NCBI GenBank assembly: GCA_902729315.2
Contig: LR746268.1
Span: 1,853,501 to 1,917,500 of the forward strand
Direction of reading: 5' to 3'
Length of the DNA stretch: 64,000 bases
Source of the DNA: Spirodela intermedia
Taxonomy: Eukaryota > Streptophyta > Magnoliopsida > Alismatales > Araceae
The translations under genes were made by a program, and so were the position numbers. Shown in pieces: positions 1-11,268 of the stretch; the first letter of the stretch is position 1, and the number at the start of each line of letters is the position of its first letter. The notes under the pieces are model-generated. The model saw nothing but the letters and a program-made list of their open reading frames with translations. It made no database searches and had not been told where the DNA came from.

Positions 1-7
1 AGGAGAT

Positions 8-290
8 TGTTGAAATATAATGTAAATACTGCATTAGCAGTTGGGTGAGGTGTATCACGTGCTTCACTTAAAGAAGCACGTGAACATCACCTGCATGTCT
101 CGGGATGTAAGGCTCTTTGTCTAGAACCTTCTCCCATGGATTTGTTATAAATAACAGAGCCCTTTCTCGATGTAAAAAAAAAAAACTTCTTGAATTCTTT
201 TTCCTCATATGTGGTGAATTGAAGCCCTTTTTTTTCCACAAGAAGATTTGTCGTTCTTCAAGAAACAAATGAACTAGAGGAAATTCAACA
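8..290 (+). repeat. 5' LTR of the copia element
   Basis: About 283 bp, TGTTGAAATAT to TTCAACA. It matches the 3' LTR along its whole length with small indels. It contains a perfect 10-bp inverted repeat (56-65 with 73-82) that includes two CACGTG motifs. The bases just after it (TGGTAT...) resemble the start of a tRNA-iMet primer-binding site. Confidence 0.92.
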
Positions 291-2197
291 TGGTATAGTT
301 GTGATTGCTCCTTTCTTATTATCTCTTTCTGTATAAGAGATCTATGTTGTTTCTGTAATCCTCTTCTTGAGAACTTAAAAGATCAATATAGTTTCTTGAG
401 CCCTTCTCAAGACATTTCTTGATTTTCCTTTGGTTACGTACAAGAATAACGTTTTTTTTCTACATAGTAAGCAGTTGTTCCTATTTTGATTTGTTATTAT
501 TCATGTCTGAAGGAGGAGAGACCTCAGTAGGTGACGTCTCTACCACCATTATGGAAGTCAATCTTGTATCATTAAGATTGATGATTGAACTCCTTGCCAT
601 GCCTACAAAATTTAAGTTGCCTGGATTTAACCTCATCCAGTGGTCAGAATATATTAATGAAGTTCTTACTAGCAAAGGGATGCTACATCATCTAGAGGAA
701 ACTACACCATATCCAATGTCAAGGCAATTTAGAAAATGGCGGAAGGGTGATGTTTTGATAAAGACATGGATTTAGGGAACAATGATTCCCCATATTAGTA
801 GAGATTTTTTCTTTATGAAAACTACAAAAGATTTGTGGGGAACAGTACACATGAAATAATTGATGAAAAATAATAAGTCACACATAGCTGAAATGGAGAT
901 AAAATCTCAATCACTTACTCAAGGTTTGAAATCAGTGATGGAGTACATAGGAGAACTTAAAACTCTATGGCGGGAGCTGGATTATTATCTTTGATCTTGG
1001 GACTCAAGAACTCAAAGAAATTTCTGCATTACGAAATTTCATAGAACAAAGGCAGGTTTTTAAATTTTTGGCTGGTTTAAGTCCTGTTTTTGATCATATC
1101 AGACAACAAATTCTAAGACGTGAAAGGAGACTAGGTCTGAATGAGGTGATACCAATTATATAGAATGAAGAGAGTCATCAAAAATTGATGTTGTATACTC
1201 AAGAGTCGGGTAATACAACATTTGTAGCCAAACCAGGACACCATTAAATCAACAGAATATTTGAATCATCAATCGTCATTTGTGCAAGGAAAAAACCAAA
1301 AAAACGATTATAGAGATAATCTCTGGTGCACTTATTGCAGGAAACCTCGTCATACCAAGGAGTCTGAACAAATAGAATTCTGATAATCGAGTGAATCAGG
1401 CTCACATGGTGATTGATTGTTCATCCAATCAAAAGTCTGAACAAACAGACCTAAGAAATATTGATTCAACTCCATCAAGTGAAGTAGAGAAACTTCACCT
1501 TAGGGGAGGAGTCTATTGATTGAGAAATGTATCAACGTCTCATTGGACGATTGATATATATCACACACACTAGACCTGACATGTCATATGTAGTTAGCCT
1601 CTTAAGTCAGTTCATGCATCAGCCAACTGAATCCCATCTTCATGCTGCCTATCAGGTGTTACACTGCTTAAAAGGAACTCTTGGAAAAGGCATTATCTTC
1701 AACCATGGTGATAAAAGTAATAGTTGAGATGTATACTGATGCTAACTATACTGGTTCTCTTTTAGATCATTGGTCAACTTCAGATCTTATGATGTTTATG
1801 AGAGGAAATTTGATTACTTGGCACAGCAAGAAATAGAATGTGGTTACTCGCTAAGGTGTAGAAGCAGAATTCAAAGCACTCGCGCATGGAATATGTGAAC
1901 TACTTTGGATGAAGATTTTACTCACTGACCTAAAGATTCTCATTTCAGGTCTACTGTGACAATAAATTTGCAATTAATCTTGTGCATAATCCTATTCAAC
2001 ATGATCGCACAAAGTATCTGGAGATAGACTGTCACTTTATCAAGGAAAACCTAGAATCTAAAGAAATTTGTATTCCCTACATCTCCACTCAACATCAACT
2101 AACTGATTTGCTGACAAAAGGTGTCTTTGCGGCTCAACTACAATAAGTGCTCTCCAAGCTGGGAGTAAATGATATCAACCACCAACTTGAGGGGGAG

Positions 2198-2483
2198 TGC
2201 TGAAATATAATGTAACTATTACATTAACAGTGGGGTAAGATGTATCATGTGCTTCACTTAAAGAAACATGTGAGCATCACCTGCATGTCTCGGGATGTAA
2301 GGCTCTATGTCTAGAACCTTCTCCCATGGATCTGTTAGAAAGAAATAACAGACCCTGTCTTGATGTAAAAAAAATAATCTTCTTGAATTCTTTTTCCTCA
2401 TATGTGGTGAATAGATGCCCTTTTTCTTCCACAGGAAGATCTGTTGTTCTTCAAGAAACGAACGAACTAGAGGAAATTCAACA
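2198..2483 (+). repeat. 3' LTR of the copia element
   Basis: About 286 bp, TGCTGAAATATA to TTCAACA, directly preceded by a polypurine tract. The palindrome seen in the 5' LTR is partly decayed here, with CATGTG in place of CACGTG. Confidence 0.92.
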
Positions 2484-2488
2484 GAGAT

Positions 2489-4371
2489 ATCATCACTGAT
2501 GTGAGATCACTAAAAAATTCTTATGAATGCAAGGAATATTAATGTGTTAACTTTAGGGGCTTAACTAGGCCTATATTCCCTTGACAATGTAAGAAAGGGA
2601 TTGAGTTCCCATTCGGCAACCAACCACCTGGAAGTTCTGCCTGTAGCTCTGCTCAGGTTTGCCAGAACAGGACCACATGGCCTTGCTCAGGTTTGCCCAT
2701 TCAGGCTCAAGGGAATCCACTTTCCGACCCTACCCTTGATCATGGGACCCACTCATTAGCACGTTGACATGTTTTTGTTTGGCTGTGAGTTGACTGCTTC
2801 CACTCACAATCTAACAGGCGCCCTCTACCGCTACAAGATGGAACCAGTGGACGATCATATTGAACTCCAGTGATGGACTTATCTTGCCATCAGCCCTTCT
2901 TATACCCCACCAAATCTGCTTTCAAACAGTCTCTCCTTCCCTACTAACCCATCCTGATTTTACCTTCAAGGTGATAAACCTCTTCCCTCAATGATTCTCT
3001 AGCGATCTTCCCTTCAAGTCACTTTCTTTTTCTTCCTTCACAGGGGACCTTTAAAGCTAAAAGCACTGTAACATGCATCTCAATGGCTGCAATTATCAAT
3101 GCACTGGACTCTCTGCTGACCTAATTGTCTTGGTCTCCTAATTTAAACTATTTTGGATGGAAACAGCTAGACAATGAGGATAGTTCAAGACATCTGGTGA
3201 AATGTAAGAAAACATATTTCTATTCTCAGTATGCTGGATTGCTCATGACTTCGGAAGGTAGTGCCATATATATTGGGAAAAAATGGGAAGTTCAGAATCA
3301 TGTGGACAATGCTTACTTTTATGATGATAGTGTGACATTTATTTTGATTCTATCGGGGTATGCAAGTGATTATGCGAAGGTGGTCAGTATTTTCCATGAT
3401 CGTTTGTTGGGATAGTCTTTTTTTTATTGACTGTTTTGTGCTCTATAGTCTACTGAGATGGAAAAGCCACGTCTGTATACGAAAATAATCTCACTTCCAT
3501 CTTTCGTCACTGTAACAATGACATGGAATAACCTGCTTCCTGAATTCAGAGCTGTCTTCAGGAATTGAAGTTCACTGGGGAATCGGCTTGTACTGGGTCA
3601 GTTCTAGTCAGGTTAACAAAAATGGACGAAACGGAGAGAATAAGCTATTTCCGGCAATGAACTGTTATGAACAAAACAATTGACCATGTATTGTGCTTTC
3701 TCTTTCTCTTTCCCTCCTGCCTTTGCTCCTGTTCGTTCCTCTACTCACTCCCTCTTTTACCATTCCACCCTCGGTGGTTCACCACAAGAAAACTCTCCAA
3801 TCCCTAGAAAATCCATGTTTGACTCTTACTATATTGACTTGGCTGCCAAGGTACTCTGATATGAAACCATTATCTTTATTCATCCAGCGACACATTCATG
3901 CAGGATGCCCTCTCTACATATTTTGACCCTTGAGCTCCGTCATCTTTACTGGATCAGCTCTATCCAATGCAGCAAGCTTGTAACCCATGATGGATACTCT
4001 ACTCCCTTTAGATCACATAATCTAAATTCACTACGACTACGGTTTGAGGCCTCATCATTTTTTCTGTCTGATAAACGCAGGTGAATAAAAAAAACAATGT
4101 ACCACGGAAGAATCTTTGTTGATTTTCCCAGATAACAAGCTCCTGGTCAGTTTAATCTCCGTAAGGAGTTTGGATTCTCTGGAAGTTTTCAAATGACTCA
4201 AACTTTTTACATTATTTCCCATGACTTTTATCCACATAATTTAATTGATCTTGCTGATAAATAATTGATCTTTTACATTTCCACACAATCACATGGGATT
4301 CTTAAAAGGGTAAAACCATCCACACACTTCCGTGCTAACCTTTCCGCTGCTCAAAAACCCTGTTCTTGTAG
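2489..4371. other. Gene-free stretch between the copia element and the TMEM135-like exons
   Basis: No family-recognisable exon was found on either strand. A 96-codon open frame at 3125-3415 (+) has no recognisable domain. A CT-rich run lies at 3693-3720. If the gene at 4372 is intact, this stretch and the copia element would lie within one of its introns or 5' to it. Confidence 0.5.
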
Positions 4372-4812
4372 GGTTTGGACGTGCACTCTTTTCAGACTTT
4401 TCAAGAAGTGCAGCACCCCGCTGATAATACTGGCGACGGTGAGAAGCTCTACTTTTAGCCTTCTCTTCACTGAATCATCCATTCTAGTTGCTTTAATCTT
4501 CTAAGCTGTGGTCAGTTCCCAACCGGGCTCGCACTGGCCATCGAGAAGAAGACCCGGAGGATGGAGATATCTTTGTACTGCTTTGCCCGGGCCATCGAGA
4601 GCTTCTTCACGTGCCTGGCCGACGCCGGCTACACCGTGCATGCGGGCAGATTGAAGCGGGCGGATGTGGTGGTCTTCAGCTTCGCGACCGCCATCATCAT
4701 GCACTGCTACGACCAGGAGAGGGAGGTCTTCAGGTCCAAGTACTTGAATGTCCTGGACTGGGTCTTTGGTGTGCCACCTTCACTGGAGAAGGACAGCAAG
4801 GGCCAGTCCTGA
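4372..4812 (+). CDS. TMEM135-like membrane protein, last two exons (5' part not in window)
   Basis: Exons 4372-4438 and 4516-4812 are joined across a 77-bp GT-AG intron. The first G of 4372 completes a Trp codon after a TTGTAG acceptor, giving (W)VWTCTLFRLFKKC; the second exon continues FPTGLALAIEKK and then MEISLYCFARAIESFF, ADVVVFSFATAIIMHCY and SKYLNVLDWVFGV before TGA. This is the conserved C-terminus of the plant homologues of TMEM135 (peroxisome/mitochondrion-associated multi-pass protein; Tim17-like family). The boundary at 4372 looks like a genuine splice site, so the upstream exons are probably left of the window beyond an intron. A 5'-truncated pseudogene is the alternative. Exact biochemical function in plants is not known to me. 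Codon use is GC-richer than the flanks. Confidence 0.82.
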
Positions 4813-5750
4813 GGGGGGCTTCAGCGTTGACTTATGCCATCCGTTCACCGTCCACCGTCCACCGCCAAGTGAAGGTCAAAGGCCAATCAGTGGCGGCAGT
4901 GGGCTGCTGTAGTGGGAGAAGCAGGAACCTTTCTATCCATATTCTTTTGTCTCTGAAACTCCGCATATAACTGGGCAGCTGATGCCCAATTTAATTTTTT
5001 TTGTTTCCATAATTAGCATACGGGCGATGATGCCAAGCCCTTTTTTGTGTCAAAATCTTTTGGATCGAGCAGCCAAAGATCATGTTGTCTGTTCCTAGCG
5101 ATGATTGAAGGTTCGTTGTGGGCCCTCATTTTGTTGTTCTGCCAACATGGGGATATTATAATGCTTCTACCATCCTTCATTCTCTTCAACCGTTGACCTC
5201 ACCTCGCTATACCGCAGTCAGCTTACAGAGACTGAGGCTGTTGTTATTTCCTAAGTCAAACTAATCTCTCTCTCGCTACTGGAATCAACCCTTTTTTTAT
5301 TTTTTTTTATGATCTTTTTTCTAGCCTGGTTCATCACCTTTCTGAATTAAATTGATTGATTTTGCATTTTTTTTCTTCGGTGGCAAAATTACCGGGCTCC
5401 AGATATAAGAATATACCTGGATAAACTTATATATATATATAGAAACAGACCCCTATATGCAATGTTAGTGGTCATTGATGAAGGAGATATCAGCATGTCG
5501 AGATTGAGTGAGTAATACTCGACTGGGTACAACTTTGACTTAACCCCTCAGCAGTTTGTTTATTAGTTGACAAAAAGATTACTGGTTGACTTATTTGATC
5601 TTAGACAAGTGAATGCGGGAGAGCGAGCTGCATTCGAGTCTCTAGATCTCAACTGATGTCTGAAGATCCCGGAGAAGAGGAGATGACGACGGGTAGTGAG
5701 GAACATCTCGTTGCTGCAGCCTCGGACTAGAATGATCTTCCAGCAGTTCA
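4813..5750. other. 3' flank between two convergent genes
   Basis: The start is probably the 3' UTR of the TMEM135-like gene; the end is probably the 3' UTR of the minus-strand ubiquitin ligase that stops at 5751. It contains poly-T runs and a short TA run near 5430. No other feature was recognised. Confidence 0.4.
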
Positions 5751-8700
5751 TCAATAGTAGCCAATCATGTATTTCGTCTGCATATTCCAATACTCTTTGG
5801 ACTGCTTCACCAGCTCGGCTCGTTCTGCGTTCTTCCTTTCCTTCCAGTAGTCTGGGCATCTGGGGACGACAGAAAAAGATGCAGGTTTCAGGGAGGTTCA
5901 GAGAGCTGAAGGCCCTCAAAGTCAACGCCACAGATTTGAGGTATACCTTTTCTTCAATAACAGGTCAACCTCGACCATGTGGATTGCATTAGCATACACT
6001 CCCACCTGCATGAAGAAGCGGGCTGATTAATCCTCGCTGCAGGATGCTGCCTCCATTACTGCAGAGCGGATACTATAAATGGCAAATTACATGGAACTGA
6101 TCCGTAGGGAGAAAGCTCCCTCTTACATCCATTCTCCCCTGGTTCCTGCCCACTTTCTATTTATACCAAAGAAGCCACGTTTTGGAGCATGGACAGATTT
6201 GACAGAATGTATAGTAACCCTAGTGGAGTCCGGCTTGGGTCATGATTGACTTAGACGTAGCAGGGGAAGTGTATAAGTCAAATAGGGAAATCCTGCTTGA
6301 AGTACGTGTCAGATGGAGGCAGCTTGAGGCTTAAGAATGGGATGAGCTGACTTTTCTTAGATTTTTTTTGTTGTTAGGGGGGTTATGGGGAGCCGTAAAG
6401 GGAATTAATGGAGATTTTCTCAAGGCCCACAATAAGTTTAGAATGAATCTAGGAAAGAATGTGTTTTTTTGGGGGGGGGGGGAATAACTCTAGAGGGGTT
6501 CGTAGAGAACAAAGTTTCTCTTAGGCTTTAATTTTTTGATGAAATATGAGGGTTGGGGGTGGAAATTATGATTCGAAAGGGACCTCAAATGAAATTTGGA
6601 TTTTGATTTCTCAAGCCTCAACGTGTCATAGGCAAAAGTATGCCATCGGAATGAGACAGAAACTTATGAATTATGGAAGAATTTGGCGCAGAAATGCAAA
6701 AGGGACTTGAAAAGTTTGAAAAAGGTAAGACCTTGTCTATGATTTAACCAAGAAACCAAGTGAAGATACCATCAGTGAATGCATGCCTATAAATGATTCC
6801 ATTTTTAGTACAAGACGGTGAAATTTTTTGTTTTCTTTCATATTTCGTACTTCAACTCCTAGAAATTGTTACCCTCAAATAAATGAAAAATGATGGCCTG
6901 AAGTTGATGAGCATATTACGATGTCACAAAGTGTGATGAGATTTAAATACTATTGGACCCAACAAGGTAATGCACACACTGTAGCTAATGATATCTGGGG
7001 TAAGACCAAGGCTTTTGATAGTCCTAGAACCTTTCAATTGAGCCGAACGTCGCTGCAGATGGCAGTCACTTTTCAGGGAACTAGTCACATGTGGGTGGCT
7101 CACTCTGCTTTCGGACAATGTGAGGCATCATCACTGACCCCGCAGCTGCTGCAGCTTCATTTGAATAAACTAGGATATGGAAAAGGAGAGAGCTTTTTAG
7201 GCAATGTAGTCCTGATTCTACTCCCTGGGCCATCTGAAGAGAAGGTTGAAGTCAGACTTTTAGGCACCAAAGATTCTCGGTAGAAAGAATGGTCATTCCT
7301 ACTATTCGGGGAGGGAGAACTTTGTTCCTCAATTTTGAAAGGGTTGACTTCATGGTATGATCTACAGTCTACACCATCTTTAGAGTACACTGTAGAAATG
7401 TTATATTTGGTTTTCCCTGATGCTCGATCAATTCATACTAACATATTTCACATGATGCATACACTATGCTCGATCAAAAAAAAGCAAAGTGGAAACCCAT
7501 ATCGATAAAAATGAAGAAGAAAAACACAGCAAACTTCAAAATCCAGAAAAAGTCATCCCTAGAAGAGGATTCTCAAAGGCAAAGTATCCAAAATGGAATT
7601 TGACCCTGTCGTAAAAGTTGGAATAATAGGAAGAAGGAAACTATCTTGGGAAAAGATTCTTTGAATCTTATTTGTTAGAATGAAATAGAAAGGATATTGC
7701 CATTTAAGTAAACAAGAAATTGAGACCATTAAGCGGTTTAAAACTCTGTTAAATGTATAATCTATCGGTCATATGATCGACAATCAAGATTCAATACACA
7801 GCTGTAACACCAACCTGTGAGTTCCAAATTATAGCAAACAAATTCAAATTATCATCTAAAACCAAGAAAAATAGACATCTTCGATTGACCACGTTTAAAT
7901 ATATGTGATTGATGTTATTCCTGTCCCGTGGGAAGATCTTGAAATTTCTCCGATTTTTATTGTAAGAAGAAAAAAAAATAATAACAACCCACCAAAGGTT
8001 TTCTCAATTTGATAGCCAACCATCCTTTAAATCTAATTAATCATACACTTCGAAGCAAAGATATAAAAAGGAATAGATAAGTACTGAATGGCCAAAATTT
8101 TCAAGTTCTTCTAGTCTATCATCTGTTTAAAGTTTATGGTTCAAGCTAAAGAAATTTTGGCACAATAAAACTCTGGTTAATCTTTACAACGCTATGAACG
8201 CACTTACCATTTATTTTTAATTTTACTATTGACTAAATATTCACTCATGGTGCAAAGGATTGGTTAGCTAGCACCTTAGGTAACCTAACAGTAACATAGT
8301 AGGTAGTTGAGGTGAGCTCTGTAGTAACGTTGAGGTTGACAACCCTTATATGTATCTTGTGTCATCATATGATTGCCTCTTTGTATTGATGGATTTTTCA
8401 TTTTGGACATGATTCACCGACGAATTAACACATTCTGAAGGCTGACAGATGATACATTAATTGCTTGCTTCGGTGGAAGACTCGCTCCTACCAACTAAAC
8501 AGATATTAGGGAAGCTAATTTAATGGTGCCCAGATTAAAATAAAAGAGAGATTTCTGACTAAGAACGGCCAGGAGTTGTAGCACTCATATATGTTGAATC
8601 AACGAACATACTGTGTGGAGATATCATTTGAAATACTCATATGCTCAGTTCTGGTCAATTGTTGAATCGAATACACGTTTCAATATCTAGAGTTTTCTAA

Positions 8701-11268
8701 CCAAGTCTGCCGTTGCAGTGCTTATGCAGTACAAACAAGATGGGGACACGACAAAAGTTAATGTAGAAAGGATCCGGAAGTGCAAGTTCAGACTCGCTCA
8801 AAGGGCTTAGAAATAAATATGGACTAGTAAATACGATGAAAGCAGATTCAATAGTTTCAATTTGATCAAATTTCATTTGTTACACAAGGTTTCTTTTTGA
8901 GAAGTGAAACATAGAACATTTTATCAAACAATATATTCAAATAAAAGGAGGTACTGACCAAATTGACAATAATATTCCATTAATCTTTATGTACAATGAC
9001 GATGAATGCATTTAGAGTCTATAATTGGAAGCAAAAAAAATTCACATGTTCTTAAAAAAGTACTTCCAAAAGATTCTTCCACATGATGAAAAAGATTGAA
9101 TATTGGCAGACATGCTAAACAGACAACATGAAGAAACCGTTTTACATATTTAAATGCCTCAATGGTTGATTGTAGTTATGCTAACCTTTGATTCACTTTC
9201 CCAGAGGAACATAATTAGAAAGCCATTAAAGAAGAATACATGAATGCAGAGAGCAAGTACTTACAGCTCTACATACAGGGCATTTAGCTTCTGGAGATGC
9301 TGCTTTCAGGTCTTCAAAAAAGAACAAAGAGGCTGCAGAGCAGGCACACCCTTTACAGAAAAGATGCCCACAGCCCAAGGCAAAAGGATGGAAAACTATT
9401 TCCTAAGAATCGAAAATAAAAAACAAAACAGTAGTTAGTCACCAACATTGCTGGGAGACTTTAGCAAAACTGTAATAAAAGAAACTAAGAGAAGCTCTAA
9501 ACACAGTTAAAAGAAAACATATCTTTCGAAGTAAATGGAAATAGAAGTTCGTCTTCTATGAAACCAAATCTTTTTTGTGTCATCACCACATTTCTGGATA
9601 TAAATGTACTTACTAAGCAAATGGCGCATGTGAGACTATAGTTGAGCTCAACAGAATCAGAAAGGATCAACTTTATAATAGGCTCAGTATCACTAAGATC
9701 ACAAGAGAGCTCTTGGAAAAACATTCCAGATCCATCAATGCTAGATCCATTAAAATTCATACACAATGCCCCTAGCTCTATCAACCAAGGTGATTGCAAA
9801 GGTTCTATTTGCTGAGCTCGCATTTTCATCTTAAACTTTCGACCATTAACAGAGCAATGTACCTGCAAGGACCAGATATAGAACATATGTTAGTGATACT
9901 TGGAAACAGAATTTTCCTGAGAGAGGGTCAGAAAAGTTCATTAGGTACTTTATCATATTTTTTGAGTATCTTTCGCACAGCAATAGCATTTATCGTCACG
10001 TAATCAATTAGCATCTTCCCTTCTTGAAACATGGTCAGCTGCTTATCTGCAAAACATTGCCGTAGGCACCACAAATATCTCCGTAGAGAGGGAGAATCAT
10101 GACGATGGACAAGATGCCGAGCCCTTGAAGTAAAATAACCAGATATTTCTGATGCCTCTTTTGCCAGTTCATCAAAAAACTTCTGATCACACACTAAAAG
10201 ATAAAATATTTATTTAGTACAAACGCCCATAATCTATGGGAAAAAAACATGGTAACTCATGAACAAGGCGAAAGTAATAGGTTAAAGTGCGTTCATTCAA
10301 ATCAAATAATAAAAATTTCCACACCTAATAGTTGATAATAGTAATTCTGAAAAAAAATCATATATCAAATATCAAGACTGATTTTTTATTGATATATTTT
10401 ACCACAATGCTTCAGTTTAATCGAGAAATGAATCCTAAACAACTGAGAATTATGCCGACCAAGAATTAAAATATTATCAAGTGGAAATATTACTCTCACA
10501 AGCCTTTTATCATCGTAAAAGATTAAATCTGATGTCAAATCATCATCACGTTGAAAGGGTATTCCATACACTTCTCGTTTTTCCCATTTACATTAAACGA
10601 AAGGTATCATTAAGCAGAAATATTATTTTCGTATATTTCTTCATATTTTATCTCCTTACATAAAGAATGGCATGTTCTTGGACCAGAAATAAGTGAGAGG
10701 ATATTGGAAATAAGTTTGAAGAAAAATTTTAGAAATAATTTTATTTCAATGATAGAAGAAATTGAAAATGGAACAATTCCACTATAGTACATGGAACTGC
10801 AAGCTATAACATGAAGAAACTACATCTGAGGCTCTATATTAATTTTACATTCACCTAGCAAGGAAACAATGAACTAAAATGATTTTCATGCAAATATAAA
10901 TGTGAAAATCAGAAAGGATTACGGATCTAATTAACTGAATTCATGAGATTTATCTCCCATTCTGGATGGAAGTTCTAACCATCAATAGAAAGATACCAAA
11001 GAAAGCATGCAATAATTTTTGACAGGAAACATTGAACATCAAAAACATTATTTAAGGACAGGGACATCACAAAAAGCATACATTGACAAGAGTCATATTC
11101 GTATGCTTCTGAGGGAGAGGTACTTTCGTCTCCTTTGTCACTGCATGCTCGACAAATGCGGCAGCTTTTTAGCACTTTCTTCAGCCGTTTGTACTCCACA
11201 TGTGAACATTTGTTCAATTGCTCCTGTTCTCTTTGCAAATACTCTTTGAATACTTCTCCAAACTTCAT
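5751..11268 (-). CDS. NLA: SPX-RING E3 ubiquitin ligase, NLA/BAH1 family
   Basis: Exons, 5' to 3': 11268-11082, 10193-9949, 9862-9614, 9402-9265, 6005-5947, 5859-5751. Phases all agree and give 328 aa; Arabidopsis NLA is close to this length. Exons 1-2 encode the SPX domain (start MKFGEVFKEYLQ; later INAIAVRKILKKYDK with the phosphate/inositol-pyrophosphate-binding lysines). Exons 3-4 encode a C3HC4 RING (CAIC at 223-226, CGHLFC at 238-243, CPVC at 268-271). Exons 5-6 give the conserved tail (DLLLKKR, DYWKER, KQSKEYWNMQ) and the stop. Known role of the family: plasma-membrane-linked ubiquitin ligase that marks phosphate and nitrate transporters for degradation. The MKFG start is diagnostic of SPX proteins. 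Intron 4 is 3.26 kb. No miR827-like site is visible in 11269-12660. All key residues are present, so the gene looks functional. Confidence 0.95.

Larger units (their letters stand above)
8..2483 (+). mobile_element. Ty1/copia LTR retrotransposon, internally deleted, with target-site duplication
   Basis: Two direct LTRs (8-290 and 2198-2483) begin TG and end CAACA, and are flanked by the same 5 bp, GAGAT, at 3-7 and 2484-2488, so both ends of the insertion are intact. The interior is only about 1.9 kb. From about 480 to 1370 it reads as a decayed copia gag (a QWSEYINEVLTSKG-like stretch and a CX2C zinc-knuckle remnant near 1327). From about 1527 it jumps to the C-terminal end of reverse transcriptase (YQRLIGRLIYITHTRPDMSY) and then RNase H up to about 2150. 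Protease, integrase and most of reverse transcriptase are missing. A purine tract (GAGGGGGAG) sits just before the 3' LTR. Stops and frameshifts are common. This is a dead, non-autonomous deletion derivative. The LTRs differ at very roughly a tenth of positions by eye, so the insertion is old. Confidence 0.93.

Noticed and set aside
3125-3415. 96-codon plus-strand frame
   Set aside because: Protein-like at a glance but unrecognised, without promoter or splice context.
6921-7283. 120-codon open frame inside NLA intron 4
   Set aside because: No family features, no promoter-like context, and a comparable frame exists on the other strand; probably chance or an old repeat.
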